Shown in pieces: positions 55,973-64,000 of a stretch of 64,000 nt of DNA. The notes below the pieces were generated by a model. The model made no database searches, was not told the origin of the DNA, and worked only from the letters and a program-made list of their open reading frames with translations. The translations under genes were made by a program, and so were the position numbers. Numbering within the stretch: the stretch's first letter is position 1; each line of letters begins with the position of its first letter. The stretch is from the NCBI GenBank assembly GCA_963732095.1, contig CAVSZA010000051.1, positions 62,001 through 126,000 on the forward strand, given 5' to 3'. This DNA is from AP-15 sp963732095 (lineage in GTDB: Bacteria > Pseudomonadota > Alphaproteobacteria > ATCC43930 > CGMCC-115725).

Positions 55973-57124
55973 ATGAAAAACGGGTTTCGCGTTTATGACT
56001 CCGACACGCATGTCAACCCCGCCGCGGAGGTGCTGGAGCGCTATGTCGATCCGGGCTTTCGACCGCGCCTGGCTGAATTGGAACCCTACCGCTTCGCCGT
56101 CGGAGCGGGGGCGGTCGGCGGCGTCGAGGGTCTGCACAATTATCGGGTCGGGACGAAATATTACCGGCGGGTTCTCGGCGAGCGTGCGCCCCGCGATACC
56201 TTCACCGGGCGCGAGACGAAATGGATGGGCAGCAAGATGCCGCGGCCCGGCGTGCAGGACGACCAGGCCGAGAACCGCGTCAAGGACATGGATGACGAGG
56301 GGACCGATGTTCATTTCCTGATCCCCACCTCCTGGCTCAGCGCGGTCGGCCTTCCTGACCCGGCGCTCGAAATCGGCCTCATACGCGCCTACCACCGGCA
56401 CATGTCGGATTTTTGCGGGCAATATCCAACTCGCCTGAAGAGCATGATCGTGGCGTCAACCCGCGTTCCCGAGGAAGCCGTGCGCGAGATCCGCGAATGG
56501 GGAAATTCGAAATGGGCGGTTGCGGTGATGCCGCTGCTCGCCAAGGATCTACCGGCGGATCATCCCGATTTGAGCCCGATCTGGGAGGCGGCCCAGGAAT
56601 ACGATCTGCCGATCGCCAACCACAGCTTTACATGGAACCCGCCTTACTACCCGGGCTACGAAGATCTTTGGGAGAACATTTTTCTCAGCCGGCTCGCTGC
56701 GCACCCTTGGGGAGCGATGCGGTTTGTCGGGTCTTTTATCGGCGGCGGGCTCTTCGACAAATACTCGAGGCTGCGGATGGGCGTGCTCGAATGCGGCTTT
56801 GGTTGGTTGCCGTTCTGGGCCCGGCGCATGGACGAGCAGGCGGTCTACGTCGGCGGCACTGCCGCGCTCAAGCAAAAGCCGAGTGAATACATGCAGAGCG
56901 GCCGGTTCTTCTGCAGCATCGAACACCATGAAGGCGAGGACATGTTCAACTACGTCACCCATTTCTTGGGTGGAGACGTATTGATGTATGCCTCCGACTA
57001 TCCCCACTCGGAATGCCAATTCCCAGAGTTGGTCGACAACATCATCGGCTGGTCGAGCCTCAAGGAGGATACGAAGAGAAAACTCCTCTTCGACAATGCC
57101 AACCGCTTCTTCAGACAAGCCTGA
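55973..57124 (+). CDS. Amidohydrolase family 2 (TIM-barrel) protein, first tandem copy
   Basis: Metal-dependent hydrolase or decarboxylase of 383 aa starting MKNGFRVYDSDTHVNPAAEV at ATG 55973. Motifs: DSDTHV near the N terminus (HxH replaced by TH), DEGTDVHFLIPT, NHSFTWNPPYYPG, MGVLECGFGWLPFWARRMDE and the metal Asp region LMYASDYPHSECQFPE. Family members include 2-amino-3-carboxymuconate semialdehyde decarboxylase relatives. A closely similar copy follows 28 bp later. Confidence 0.9.
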   Translation: MKNGFRVYDSDTHVNPAAEVLERYVDPGFRPRLAELEPYRFAVGAGAVGGVEGLHNYRVGTKYYRRVLGERAPRDTFTGRETKWMGSKMPRPGVQDDQAENRVKDMDDEGTDVHFLIPTSWLSAVGLPDPALEIGLIRAYHRHMSDFCGQYPTRLKSMIVASTRVPEEAVREIREWGNSKWAVAVMPLLAKDLPADHPDLSPIWEAAQEYDLPIANHSFTWNPPYYPGYEDLWENIFLSRLAAHPWGAMRFVGSFIGGGLFDKYSRLRMGVLECGFGWLPFWARRMDEQAVYVGGTAALKQKPSEYMQSGRFFCSIEHHEGEDMFNYVTHFLGGDVLMYASDYPHSECQFPELVDNIIGWSSLKEDTKRKLLFDNANRFFRQA

Positions 57125-57152
57125 TGCCGCGGACGCGGCGGGGAGAGCCGCT

Positions 57153-58284
57153 ATGAAGAACGGCTTTCGCGTCTATGACGCCGACACGCATGTCAGTCCT
57201 TCCGCAGAGGTCCTCGAGCGCTACCTCGACCCGGGCTTTCGACCCCGGCTCGCCGAATTGGCGCCCTATCGCCATGACACCGGCGACGGTCTACACTCCT
57301 ACAGCTTCGGCAGGAAGTTCTATCGTCGTGTGCTCGGTGAGGCGGTGCCGCGCGAGACCTTCACCGGCCGCGAGTTCGCGCTGGCGCGGCAGCAAGATGC
57401 CGCGGCCCGGAGTGCAGGACGCCGACGCCGCCAACCGGGTCAAGGACATGGACGACGAAGGGACGGATGTGCATTTCCTGATCCCCGGCTCGTTCATGAG
57501 CTTCGTTGGGCTCGATGACCCGGCTTTCGAGGTAGCGATGGCGCGCGCCTATCACCGCCACATCGCCGATTTCTGCGGGCAGTTCCCGAACCGGCTGAAG
57601 AGCCTGATCGTTGCCTCGGCCCGCGTTCCCGAGGAAGCCGTGCGTGAGATCCGCGACTGGGGAAATTCGAAATGGGCGGTGGCGGTCAAGCCGTTGATGC
57701 CGACCGACATTCCGCCCGATCACCCCGATCTCGAACCGATCTGGCGTGCGGCGGAGGAACACGACCTGCCCATCGCACACCACAGCTCCACCTGGAACCC
57801 GCCCTACTATCCCGCCTATCGCGATGTCTGGGACAACATCTTCCTCGGCCGGCTGGCCTCCCATCCGTGGGGGGCGATGCGGTTTGTCGCCTCCTTCATT
57901 GGCGGCGGCATCATGGACCGTTACCCGAGCCTCAGAATGGGCGTGCTCGAATGCGGCTTCGGCTGGCTACCGTTCTGGGCGCGGCGTATGGATGAGCAGG
58001 CCGTCTATGTCGGCGGCACCGCACCGCTCAAACTGAAACCGAGCGAATACCTAACCAGCGACCGCTTCTTCTGCAGCATCGAGCGCCAGGAAGGCGAAGA
58101 CATGTTGAACACCGTCACCCAATATCTCGGTGACGAGGTGCTGATGTACGCCTCGGACTACCCGCATTCAGAGTGCCAATTCCCGGAGTCGATCGACAAC
58201 ATCCTCGCCTGGTCAAGCCTCGACGACGATAAGCGACGGAAGCTCTTCTGGGGGAACGCGAACCGGTTCTTCAAACAGACCTGA
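57153..58284 (+). pseudogene. Amidohydrolase family 2, second tandem copy, one-base frameshift
   Basis: Begins MKNGFRVYDADTHVSPSAEV at ATG 57153 and runs to FTGREF. There one extra C at 57381 changes the expected AWRGSKMPRPGVQD into ALARQQDAAAR. The other frame continues GVQDADAANRVKDMDDEGTD, HHSSTWNPPYYPAYRD, ECGFGWLPFWARRMDE and YASDYPHSECQFPESIDN to 58284. The restored product (~376 aa) is highly similar to the upstream paralogue. As deposited it yields only a short N-terminal peptide. Confidence 0.88.
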
Positions 58285-58312
58285 GTTTGAGGGCCAGTAG
58301 CCCCCTCCCCTT

Positions 58313-58336
58313 CCCTCCCCCGCAAGCGAGGGAGGG
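58313..58336. terminator. Hairpin between convergent genes
   Basis: CCCTCCC (58313-58319) pairs with GGGAGGG (58330-58336), with an inner CGC/GCG. It lies between the amidohydrolase and ligase stops, so it could terminate both or be a member of the GC-rich repeat class. No T-run follows. Confidence 0.45.
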
Positions 58337-59887
58337 TCAGGGTGGGGGCTCGCGGAGCTTGAAGCGCTGGATCTTGCCTGTCGCGGTCTTTGGCAAGTCA
58401 TCGACAAAGGCGTACCAGCGCGGGCATTTGAAAGGTGCGAGCAACCCCTTCGCGTGGCCTTCGAGAGCCCGCTCGAGATCCTCGTCTGCTCGGATGCCGG
58501 GCTTGGCGACGACAAACGCCTTTGGCTTGGTCAAGCCGTTCTCGTCGGGCGCGCCGACGACGGCCGCTTCGAGCACATCCTCGTGCGCGATGAGCGCCGC
58601 CTCGACCTCGGCCGGCGACACGTACATGCCGCTGACCTTCAGCATGTCATCGCTGCGGCCGCAATAAACGTAATACCCGTCCTCATCCTCGAAGTATTTG
58701 TCGCCGGTGCGCGTCCACCACCCCATTAACGTCGCCCGGCAGCGCTCGCGATTGTTCCAGTAATAGGCGGCGCTGCTGGGACCGCTGACCAGGAGGTCGC
58801 CGATTTCCCCACGGCGCACCTGCCCTCCCTGCTCGTCGACGATCTTGAGCTCGTAGCCCGGGATCGGCTTTCCGGTAGTGCCGTACCGCACATCGCTCGG
58901 CCGGTTGCTGAGAAAAATGTGCAGCATCTCGGTCGAGCCGATGCCGTCGAGAATGTCGACACCGATGCGCGCCGACCAGCGGCGGCCGATCTCCAGCGGC
59001 AGCGGCTCGCCGGCCGAAGCGCAACGGCGCAAAGCGAGTTCCTCGGGATGCGGCAGATCGTTGCTGGCGAGCATCGCCGCGTAGAGCGTCGGCACCCCGT
59101 AAAAGATCGTTGGCCGGTGCTCGCGCAGCACGCGGCTGACCGCCGCCGGCGTCGGCCGCTCGGCCATCAGCACGCTGGTGGCCCCGACCGCCAGAGGAAA
59201 GCTCAGTGCATTGCCGAGCCCATAGGCGAAGAACAGCTTTGCCGCCGAGAACACGATATCCCTCTCGTCGATGCCGAGCACCGGGACGGCATAGAGTTCC
59301 GCCGTCTGCATCAAGCTCGAATGGATATGCACTGTGCCCTTCGGCCGTCCCGTCGACCCCGACGAGTAGAGCCAGAAGCATGGCTCGTCCGGATGGGTCG
59401 GCGCGGTGTCGGACGCCGTCGGCATCTCGGCAAGCAAAGCGGCGAGCGAGTGATCCTGCATGTCGCCGCCGGAAACGATCAGCGCCGGCCGCGGTCCTGG
59501 CAACGAGGCCAATGCAGAATTCATAACCGGCAGCAGCGGCGCGGAGACGACGACGGCGCGGGCGCGGCTGTCAGCCGCCATGAAGGCAAATTCGGCGGCA
59601 GAGAGCTGCGTGTTGACCGCGACCGGCACGGCCCCAGCCTTGATAGCGCCGAGAAAGGCGGTCGGAAAGTCTATAGTGTCAAGGAGGCACAGAAGAATGC
59701 GCTGCTCCGGATGTATGCCGAGCCGGCGCACGAGATTGGCAAACCGGCTCACTCGTTCGGCGAGCTCGGCATAGCTGTGATGCCCGCGGTCGTCGATAAA
59801 AGCAGTCTTTGCGCCACGCCCGGCAGCGAGGTTTCGCTCGATCAGGTCGGCTGCGGCATTGTATCCCGTCGGGCTCTCACTGCTCAT
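58337..59887 (-). CDS. Benzoate-CoA ligase family protein
   Basis: AMP-forming acyl-CoA synthetase, 516 aa, from ATG 59887 (GGAGGA seven bases upstream). The P-loop is FWLYSSGSTGRPKGTVH. VFSAAKLFFAYGLGNALSFP and SAGEPLPLEIGRRW are characteristic of the benzoate/4-hydroxybenzoate-CoA ligase branch. TRTGDKYFEDEDGYYVYCGR is the A7 motif and PKTATGKIQRFKL carries the catalytic Lys. It would activate benzoate or a related aromatic acid for CoA-dependent catabolism. Divergent from a BoxR/BzdR-type regulator, supporting that reading. No boxABC or bcr genes are in the window. Confidence 0.92.
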   Translation of the reverse strand: MSSESPTGYNAAADLIERNLAAGRGAKTAFIDDRGHHSYAELAERVSRFANLVRRLGIHPEQRILLCLLDTIDFPTAFLGAIKAGAVPVAVNTQLSAAEFAFMAADSRARAVVVSAPLLPVMNSALASLPGPRPALIVSGGDMQDHSLAALLAEMPTASDTAPTHPDEPCFWLYSSGSTGRPKGTVHIHSSLMQTAELYAVPVLGIDERDIVFSAAKLFFAYGLGNALSFPLAVGATSVLMAERPTPAAVSRVLREHRPTIFYGVPTLYAAMLASNDLPHPEELALRRCASAGEPLPLEIGRRWSARIGVDILDGIGSTEMLHIFLSNRPSDVRYGTTGKPIPGYELKIVDEQGGQVRRGEIGDLLVSGPSSAAYYWNNRERCRATLMGWWTRTGDKYFEDEDGYYVYCGRSDDMLKVSGMYVSPAEVEAALIAHEDVLEAAVVGAPDENGLTKPKAFVVAKPGIRADEDLERALEGHAKGLLAPFKCPRWYAFVDDLPKTATGKIQRFKLREPPP

Positions 59888-59943
59888 CCGCCATCCTCCG
59901 GGCCGTAACCTGTCGAGATCGGCCGCAAGGCCATTATATTCCT

Positions 59944-59951
59944 TGCATGCA
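59944..59951. promoter_or_regulatory. TGCATGCA element at the regulator's start
   Basis: The palindrome TGCATGCA spans the ATG at 59947, in the 59-bp gap between the ligase and regulator starts. BzdR is known to bind operators built from TGCA repeats, so this is a candidate operator. Short, so the match could be chance. Confidence 0.4.
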
Positions 59952-60855
59952 GCGGTCAAGCAGCGCTCGCCGCCTTCCTGAGCCCGCCGCCAAACGGGAC
60001 GACTATCTCTGCCGCCTCGGTGAGCGGGTGCGCGAAGAACGCGCCCGCCGCGGCATGACACGCCGGATATTGGCGCGCGATTCCGGCCTGTCGGAGCGTT
60101 ACCTCGCGCAGCTCGAAAGCGGAAAAGGCAATCTCTCGATCAAATTGCTGCGCCGGGTTGGCGACGCGCTGAACCTACCGCTTCCCAGGCTGCTCGGCGG
60201 CGAGCCCGCCGAACCGGCCGAATTGGGGCGGATCGTCGAGCTTTTGCGCCGCTTGCCGCCGGACCGGCTGGGCGAGGCGCGGGCGCTGCTCGACGCGCAC
60301 TTCGCGGCGCCCGACGGTCGGGCCCGCCATCGGCGGATTGCGCTAATCGGGCTGCGCGGGGCCGGCAAATCGACCTTGGGCAGCCGTCTGGCGCGTCATC
60401 TCGACGTGCCGTTCATCGAGCTCGATGTCGAGATCGAGCGGGATTTCGGGTTGTCGCTTGGCGAGATTTTCGCCCTGTCCGGCCAATCCGCCTACCGCCG
60501 GTCGGAGCGTCGCGCTTTGAACGGCGTGCTCGACCGCCACCCGGGATTTGTGCTGGCGGCGGGCGGCAGCATCGTCGCCGAGGCCGAAACCTATGACGAG
60601 CTCCTCGCGCGCTGCTTTACGATTTGGATCAGAGCCTCGCCCGAGGAGCATATGAGCCGCGTGATCGCGCAAGGCGACCTGCGCCCGATGTCCGAAAACA
60701 AGGAAGCTATGGCCGATCTCGAGCGCATTCTCGCCGCCCGCGACCCGCTCTATGCCCGAGCCGATGCCGTCATCGACACGGCCGGGTGCTCGGTCGAAGC
60801 CAGCTTCTCTGGTCTGCTCGCAATCCTGTCGAAGAGATGCCATCAGGGACGCTGA
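59947..60855 (+). CDS. BoxR/BzdR-type regulator: XRE HTH fused to shikimate-kinase-like domain
   Basis: Regulator of 302 aa. N-terminal HTH: LGERVREERARRGMTRRILA and GLSERYLAQLESGKGNLSI. After a linker, a shikimate-kinase-like domain: IALIGLRGAGKSTLGSRLAR (Walker A), VPFIELDVEIERDFGLSLGE, ALSGQSAYRRSERRAL and VLAAGGSIVAEAETYDELLA. This fusion is known for BzdR and BoxR, repressors that respond to benzoyl-CoA. It is divergent from the benzoate-CoA ligase gene, its likely target. The upstream frame extension to 59809 would overlap the ligase gene and is rejected. Confidence 0.93.
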   Translation: MQRSSSARRLPEPAAKRDDYLCRLGERVREERARRGMTRRILARDSGLSERYLAQLESGKGNLSIKLLRRVGDALNLPLPRLLGGEPAEPAELGRIVELLRRLPPDRLGEARALLDAHFAAPDGRARHRRIALIGLRGAGKSTLGSRLARHLDVPFIELDVEIERDFGLSLGEIFALSGQSAYRRSERRALNGVLDRHPGFVLAAGGSIVAEAETYDELLARCFTIWIRASPEEHMSRVIAQGDLRPMSENKEAMADLERILAARDPLYARADAVIDTAGCSVEASFSGLLAILSKRCHQGR

Positions 60856-60921
60856 GTGGGTTGCCGCCTGGGGATGCCTAACGCATGATGAGGCCGGTGA
60901 ACAGAAAATCTGCGGTGGGGC

Positions 60922-61668
60922 ATGAGCGCCAGGAGTAAGGTCTGTTCCAGCTTCGATGATGCGGTCCGCGACATTCCGGATGGCGCGACCCTCGGTTTTG
61001 GCGGGTTTGCGGTCGTCGGGATGCCGATCAACCTCTATCAGGCGGTCGCCAGGCAGGGCGCCAAAAACCTGACCTGCGTGTCGAATTCGACGCGCGGCGG
61101 CGCCACCCTGCCCGCCGATGCGCCCGATATGGGCCAGATGATCAAGAACGGACAGGTCAAGAAGGTGATCTGCGCCTTCACCGCTCCGACGCGGGCCTCG
61201 CAGAGACTGATCCTGTCCGAATATGTCGAGCGGGGTCTGATCGAGGCGGAGCTCGTGCCGCAGGGCACGCTCGCCGAGCGGATGCGCGCGGCCGGCGCCG
61301 GGATTCCGGCCTTCTACACCCCGGCGGCCGTCGGCACCGAGCTCGCCGAGGGGCGGGAGACCCGCGTGTTCAACGGTCGCGAATACCTGCTGGAAGAAGC
61401 GCTGCCCCTCGACTACGCCTTTATCCGGGCCTACCAGGCGGACGCGGCGGGGAACCTCCGTTTCCGGCGCTCGCAGCGCAATTTCAACCCGATCATGGCA
61501 ATGGCGGCGCGAGTCACGGTCGTCGAAATCGAGGAGGACATCCTGCCGGTCGGTGCCATCGATCCCGATGATGTGCACACCCCAGGGATCTTCGTGCACC
61601 GGATCGTCAAGATCCCGCCGCCGCCCGAAGGGTGGTGGCCGCAGCCTCCAGGGAGCACCGGGCGATGA
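60922..61668 (+). CDS. CoA-transferase subunit A
   Basis: Alpha subunit of a family I CoA-transferase, 248 aa. FDDAVRDIPDGATLGFGGFA carries the GxGGF motif; then RMRAAGAGIPAFYTPAAVG, NGREYLLEEALPLDYAFIRA and ADAAGNLRFRRSQRNFNPIM, all standard. Likely substrates are 3-oxo acids or other carboxylates with succinyl- or acetyl-CoA. Coupled to subunit B by ATGA overlap. Position after the benzoyl-CoA-type regulator suggests aromatic acid catabolism. Confidence 0.94.
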   Translation: MSARSKVCSSFDDAVRDIPDGATLGFGGFAVVGMPINLYQAVARQGAKNLTCVSNSTRGGATLPADAPDMGQMIKNGQVKKVICAFTAPTRASQRLILSEYVERGLIEAELVPQGTLAERMRAAGAGIPAFYTPAAVGTELAEGRETRVFNGREYLLEEALPLDYAFIRAYQADAAGNLRFRRSQRNFNPIMAMAARVTVVEIEEDILPVGAIDPDDVHTPGIFVHRIVKIPPPPEGWWPQPPGSTGR

Positions 61669-62342
61669 GCGAGAGGGCGAAAGGCTTGACCCGCCAGCAG
61701 ATGTGCGATCGGCTGGCGATGGAATTCGGCGACGGCTGGATCGTCAATCTCGGCATCGGAATTCCGACCCTGTGCTCGAACTTCGATTTCGGCGACAAGC
61801 AGATCATCTTTCATTCCGAGAATGGGGTCATCGGCTACGGCCCGCTCGTAGTGCCGGGCGAGGAGGACCTGCACCTCGTCAATGCCGGCGGCCAGCACGT
61901 CACATTGCAGCCCGGCGCGGCGATCGTGCACCACGCCGATTCTTTCGCGCTGATCCGCAGCGGGCGGATCGACGTGACCGTGCTCGGCGCTTACGAGGTC
62001 GCCGAGAACGGCGACTTTGCTAACTGGAAGATGGCGGGCCAGCAGGGCGGCGGCATTGGCGGCGCAATGGACCTGGCCTCCTGCGCCAAACACGTCTTTG
62101 TCGCGATGGAGCACCAGACGCGCGACGGCAAGCCCCGCCTCGTTGAGCGCTGCGCGATCCCGGCGACGGCGCGAGGCGTCGTCGATCTGGTCGTCACCAA
62201 TTTCGGGCTGTTCGAGATAACAAAGGAAGGCATGGCGCTGCGCGAAATCGCCCCCGGCGTAACGGTCGACGAAGTCAGGGTGACGACTGGATGCAACCTG
62301 ATCATCCCCCGCGAGGTGCCTCCCTTCCGGCTGGCGCAGTAG
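61665..62342 (+). CDS. CoA-transferase subunit B
   Basis: Beta subunit, 225 aa, starting at ATG 61665 in overlap with the subunit A stop. It contains GWIVNLGIGIPTLCSNFDFG, the catalytic Glu in FHSENGVIGYGPL, and GGAMDLASCAKHVFVAMEHQ and GLFEITKEGMALREIAPGVT. The set matches AtoA/ScoB/PcaJ-like subunits. The longer frame from 61632 is not needed. The aldo/keto reductase follows 24 bp later. Confidence 0.94.
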   Translation: MSERAKGLTRQQMCDRLAMEFGDGWIVNLGIGIPTLCSNFDFGDKQIIFHSENGVIGYGPLVVPGEEDLHLVNAGGQHVTLQPGAAIVHHADSFALIRSGRIDVTVLGAYEVAENGDFANWKMAGQQGGGIGGAMDLASCAKHVFVAMEHQTRDGKPRLVERCAIPATARGVVDLVVTNFGLFEITKEGMALREIAPGVTVDEVRVTTGCNLIIPREVPPFRLAQ

Positions 62343-62366
62343 GTCATGCAATAAAAAGGACTGTGA

Positions 62367-63311
62367 TTGGAACAGCGTAATCTCGGCCGATCCGGCCTTC
62401 TGGTGTCGGTAGTGGGCCTCGGCTGCAATAATTTCGGCGGCCGCATCGATTTCGAGGCGACGAAAAAGGTAGTGCACAAGGCACTCGATCTCGGCATCAC
62501 TTTTTTTGATGAAGCCGATACCTATGGCGATCCTCGCGGCAGCTCCGAGGCGTGCCTTGGCCAGATTCTCGGCGACCGTCGCAAGGATATCGTGCTGGCG
62601 ACCAAATTCGCCCGTCCGATGGATGCCGCCGGCCGGTTTCAGGGGGCATCGCGGCGCTACATCATGGCCGAGGTCGAGGCGAGCCTTCGCCGACTCAGGA
62701 CCGACTGGATCGACCTCTACCAGCAGCACCAGCCCGATCCGATGACCCCAATCGAGGAGACCTTGCGGGCATTGGACGACCTCGTCCGGCAAGGCAAGGT
62801 ACGTTATATCGGCTGCTCGACCCTGCCGAACTGGCAGGTCGTCGAGGCACAGTGGACCTCGAAGCATCTCGGCCTCCACCATTTCATCTCGTGCCAGGAG
62901 GAATACAGTCTGCTCGCACGCGATCTCGACCGCGAGATGATGCCGGTGCTGGAAGCCTACGGTCTTGGTCTGATCCCGTTCCGCCCGCTGGCCGATGGCC
63001 TATTGACCGGCAAATACGAGCACGGCGTGGCGCCGCCTGCCGGCACCCGGCTGGCGACGATGGCGCGAGCCGCGGACCGCAACTTCACTGACGAAAACTG
63101 GGCGATCGTCGAGCGGCTCGCCGGGTTTGCCGCCGAGCGCGGCCATACCTTGCTGGAACTTGCCTTCAGCTGGCTGGTGCGCCGCCCGGCCGTGGCCAGC
63201 GTCATCGCCGGAGCGACGAGGCCGGAACAGGTCGAACAGAATGTCCGCGCAGCCGGATGGGCCTTGACACCTGTCGAGATGCAGGAAATCGATCGGCTGA
63301 CGGCCAAATGA
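62367..63311 (+). CDS. Aldo/keto reductase
   Basis: NAD(P)H-dependent TIM-barrel oxidoreductase, 314 aa. TTG start at 62367 with AAGGA eight bases upstream; no ATG or GTG is available in frame before conserved sequence (EQRNLGRSGLLVSVVGLGCN). FFDEADTYGD has the catalytic Asp and Tyr, VLATKFARP the Lys, and DLYQQHQPDPMTPIEETLRA the loop where His is usual (here Gln-His-Gln). WLVRRPAVASVIAGATRPEQ is the cofactor segment. Probably in the operon with the CoA-transferase. Confidence 0.92.
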   Translation: MEQRNLGRSGLLVSVVGLGCNNFGGRIDFEATKKVVHKALDLGITFFDEADTYGDPRGSSEACLGQILGDRRKDIVLATKFARPMDAAGRFQGASRRYIMAEVEASLRRLRTDWIDLYQQHQPDPMTPIEETLRALDDLVRQGKVRYIGCSTLPNWQVVEAQWTSKHLGLHHFISCQEEYSLLARDLDREMMPVLEAYGLGLIPFRPLADGLLTGKYEHGVAPPAGTRLATMARAADRNFTDENWAIVERLAGFAAERGHTLLELAFSWLVRRPAVASVIAGATRPEQVEQNVRAAGWALTPVEMQEIDRLTAK

Positions 63312-63338
63312 CTCAAATCCCGGAGGAGGAGTAGCAAG

Positions 63339-64000
63339 ATGGAAATTCGGTTGGACGGCAGGAGCGCGGTGGTCACCGGCGGCAGCAAGGGGTTGGGCTT
63401 GGCAATCGCCGAGGAATACGCCAAAGCGGGCGCCGACGTCACGATCCTGGCTCGCAACCAGGGAACCCTCAACGAGGCCAAGGCCAGGATCCAGGACGGC
63501 GCGCCGGGCCGCAAGGTCGCCGCGATCAGCTGCGACGTATCAAAGGCGGCGGACATCCGCAGGACCTACGACCAGATCATCTCCGAGTTCGGCAAGATCG
63601 ACATCTTCGTCAACAACGCCGGGCAATCGACGCGCGGGCCTTCGGAGACGATCACCGATGAGATGTGGCAGGCCGACCTGGACCTTAAACTATTCGCACA
63701 GATCCGCTTCTGCCGGCTCCTCTTCCCGCAGATGAAGCAGCGTAAATGGGGCCGCATCATCAGCGTCCTCAACATCGGCGCCAAGGCGCCGGGCGCAGAC
63801 AGCGCGCCGACCTCGGTCAGCCGTGCCGCCCAGATGGCCTTCACCAAAGTACTGTCGCAGGAAGGCGCGCCGCACAACGTGCTGGTCAATTCGCTGCATG
63901 TCGGGGTCATTGTCAGCGACCAGATCGTGCGCCGCCACAAGCGCGAGGGCGCCAACGTCTCGCTCGAGGATTTCATCGCGCAGGCCGGGCGCGGCGTGCC
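63339..64000 (+). CDS. SDR-family protein with altered catalytic residues (3' end outside window)
   Basis: Short-chain dehydrogenase/reductase fold, at least 220 aa, from ATG 63339 with GGAGGAGGA eight bases upstream; no stop before the window edge. Cofactor motif VVTGGSKGLGLAIAEEYAKA, CDVSKAAD and FVNNAGQSTRGPSE are typical. In the active-site region, SAPTSVSRAAQMAFTKVL replaces the usual YxxxK: Thr stands at the Tyr position and Arg at the Lys position. It may be a non-standard SDR or a catalytically altered one. Last gene of the CoA-transferase group. Confidence 0.9.
   Translation, partial: MEIRLDGRSAVVTGGSKGLGLAIAEEYAKAGADVTILARNQGTLNEAKARIQDGAPGRKVAAISCDVSKAADIRRTYDQIISEFGKIDIFVNNAGQSTRGPSETITDEMWQADLDLKLFAQIRFCRLLFPQMKQRKWGRIISVLNIGAKAPGADSAPTSVSRAAQMAFTKVLSQEGAPHNVLVNSLHVGVIVSDQIVRRHKREGANVSLEDFIAQAGRGV

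Overview
The window is GC-rich, densely coded bacterial chromosome. Gene families point to an alphaproteobacterium, probably an uncultured relative of Rhodospirillales or Rhizobiales. The clues are an ScfR-type XRE regulator divergent from isocitrate lyase and malate synthase, a MlotiK1-like potassium channel, ferritin-like DUF455, gatCAB, GC-rich palindromic intergenic repeats, and many LLM flavin oxidoreductases and amidohydrolases. The assignment is inference; no rRNA, tRNA or CRISPR array was recognised.

Layout. 0-4.4 kb: dipeptide/oligopeptide ABC transporter (permease, two ATPases, binding protein), then a decayed amidohydrolase. 6-10.5 kb: DadA-like oxidase converging on a phnD-phnE-phnC-haloacid dehalogenase operon. 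10.5-17.4 kb: LysR regulator, a GrdB/PrdB-like reductase gene that reads through an in-frame TGA (selenocysteine), malate synthase, isocitrate lyase and the divergent ScfR-type regulator. 17.5-28.2 kb: nudC, then a scarred accessory region holding an IS3-family element, a broken tex, duplicated and truncated hydrolases, two decayed toxin-antitoxin modules and a decayed serine recombinase. 28-38.5 kb: HpcH/HpaI aldolase, gatC-gatA-gatB with a coupled ferritin-like gene, ruvX, clpB (frameshifted), DUF455 and a cyclic-nucleotide-gated K+ channel (frameshifted). 38.5-50 kb: a CapD-type sugar epimerase/dehydratase, LLM oxidoreductases, RidA, cupin, nucleotidyltransferase, methyltransferase, amine oxidase and a large unrecognised protein. 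50.6-55.9 kb: capsule-type polysaccharide export operon whose permease carries a long N-terminal TPR domain. 56-64 kb: tandem amidohydrolase-2 genes, benzoate-CoA ligase with a divergent BoxR/BzdR-type regulator, CoA-transferase A/B, aldo/keto reductase, and an SDR cut by the window edge.

The most interesting observation is the selenoprotein. Two reading frames at 12802-12344 and 12340-11591 (minus) are separated only by a TGA in the position of the redox residue of a UxxC motif. A perfect 6-bp stem with a five-base loop follows 18 nt after the TGA, as expected of a bacterial SECIS.

Several otherwise conserved genes (clpB, the K+ channel, kpsT, the second amidohydrolase, the IS3 orfB) each carry one extra base. 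This could be real decay or sequencing error. It should be kept apart from the selenocysteine case, which involves no indel.
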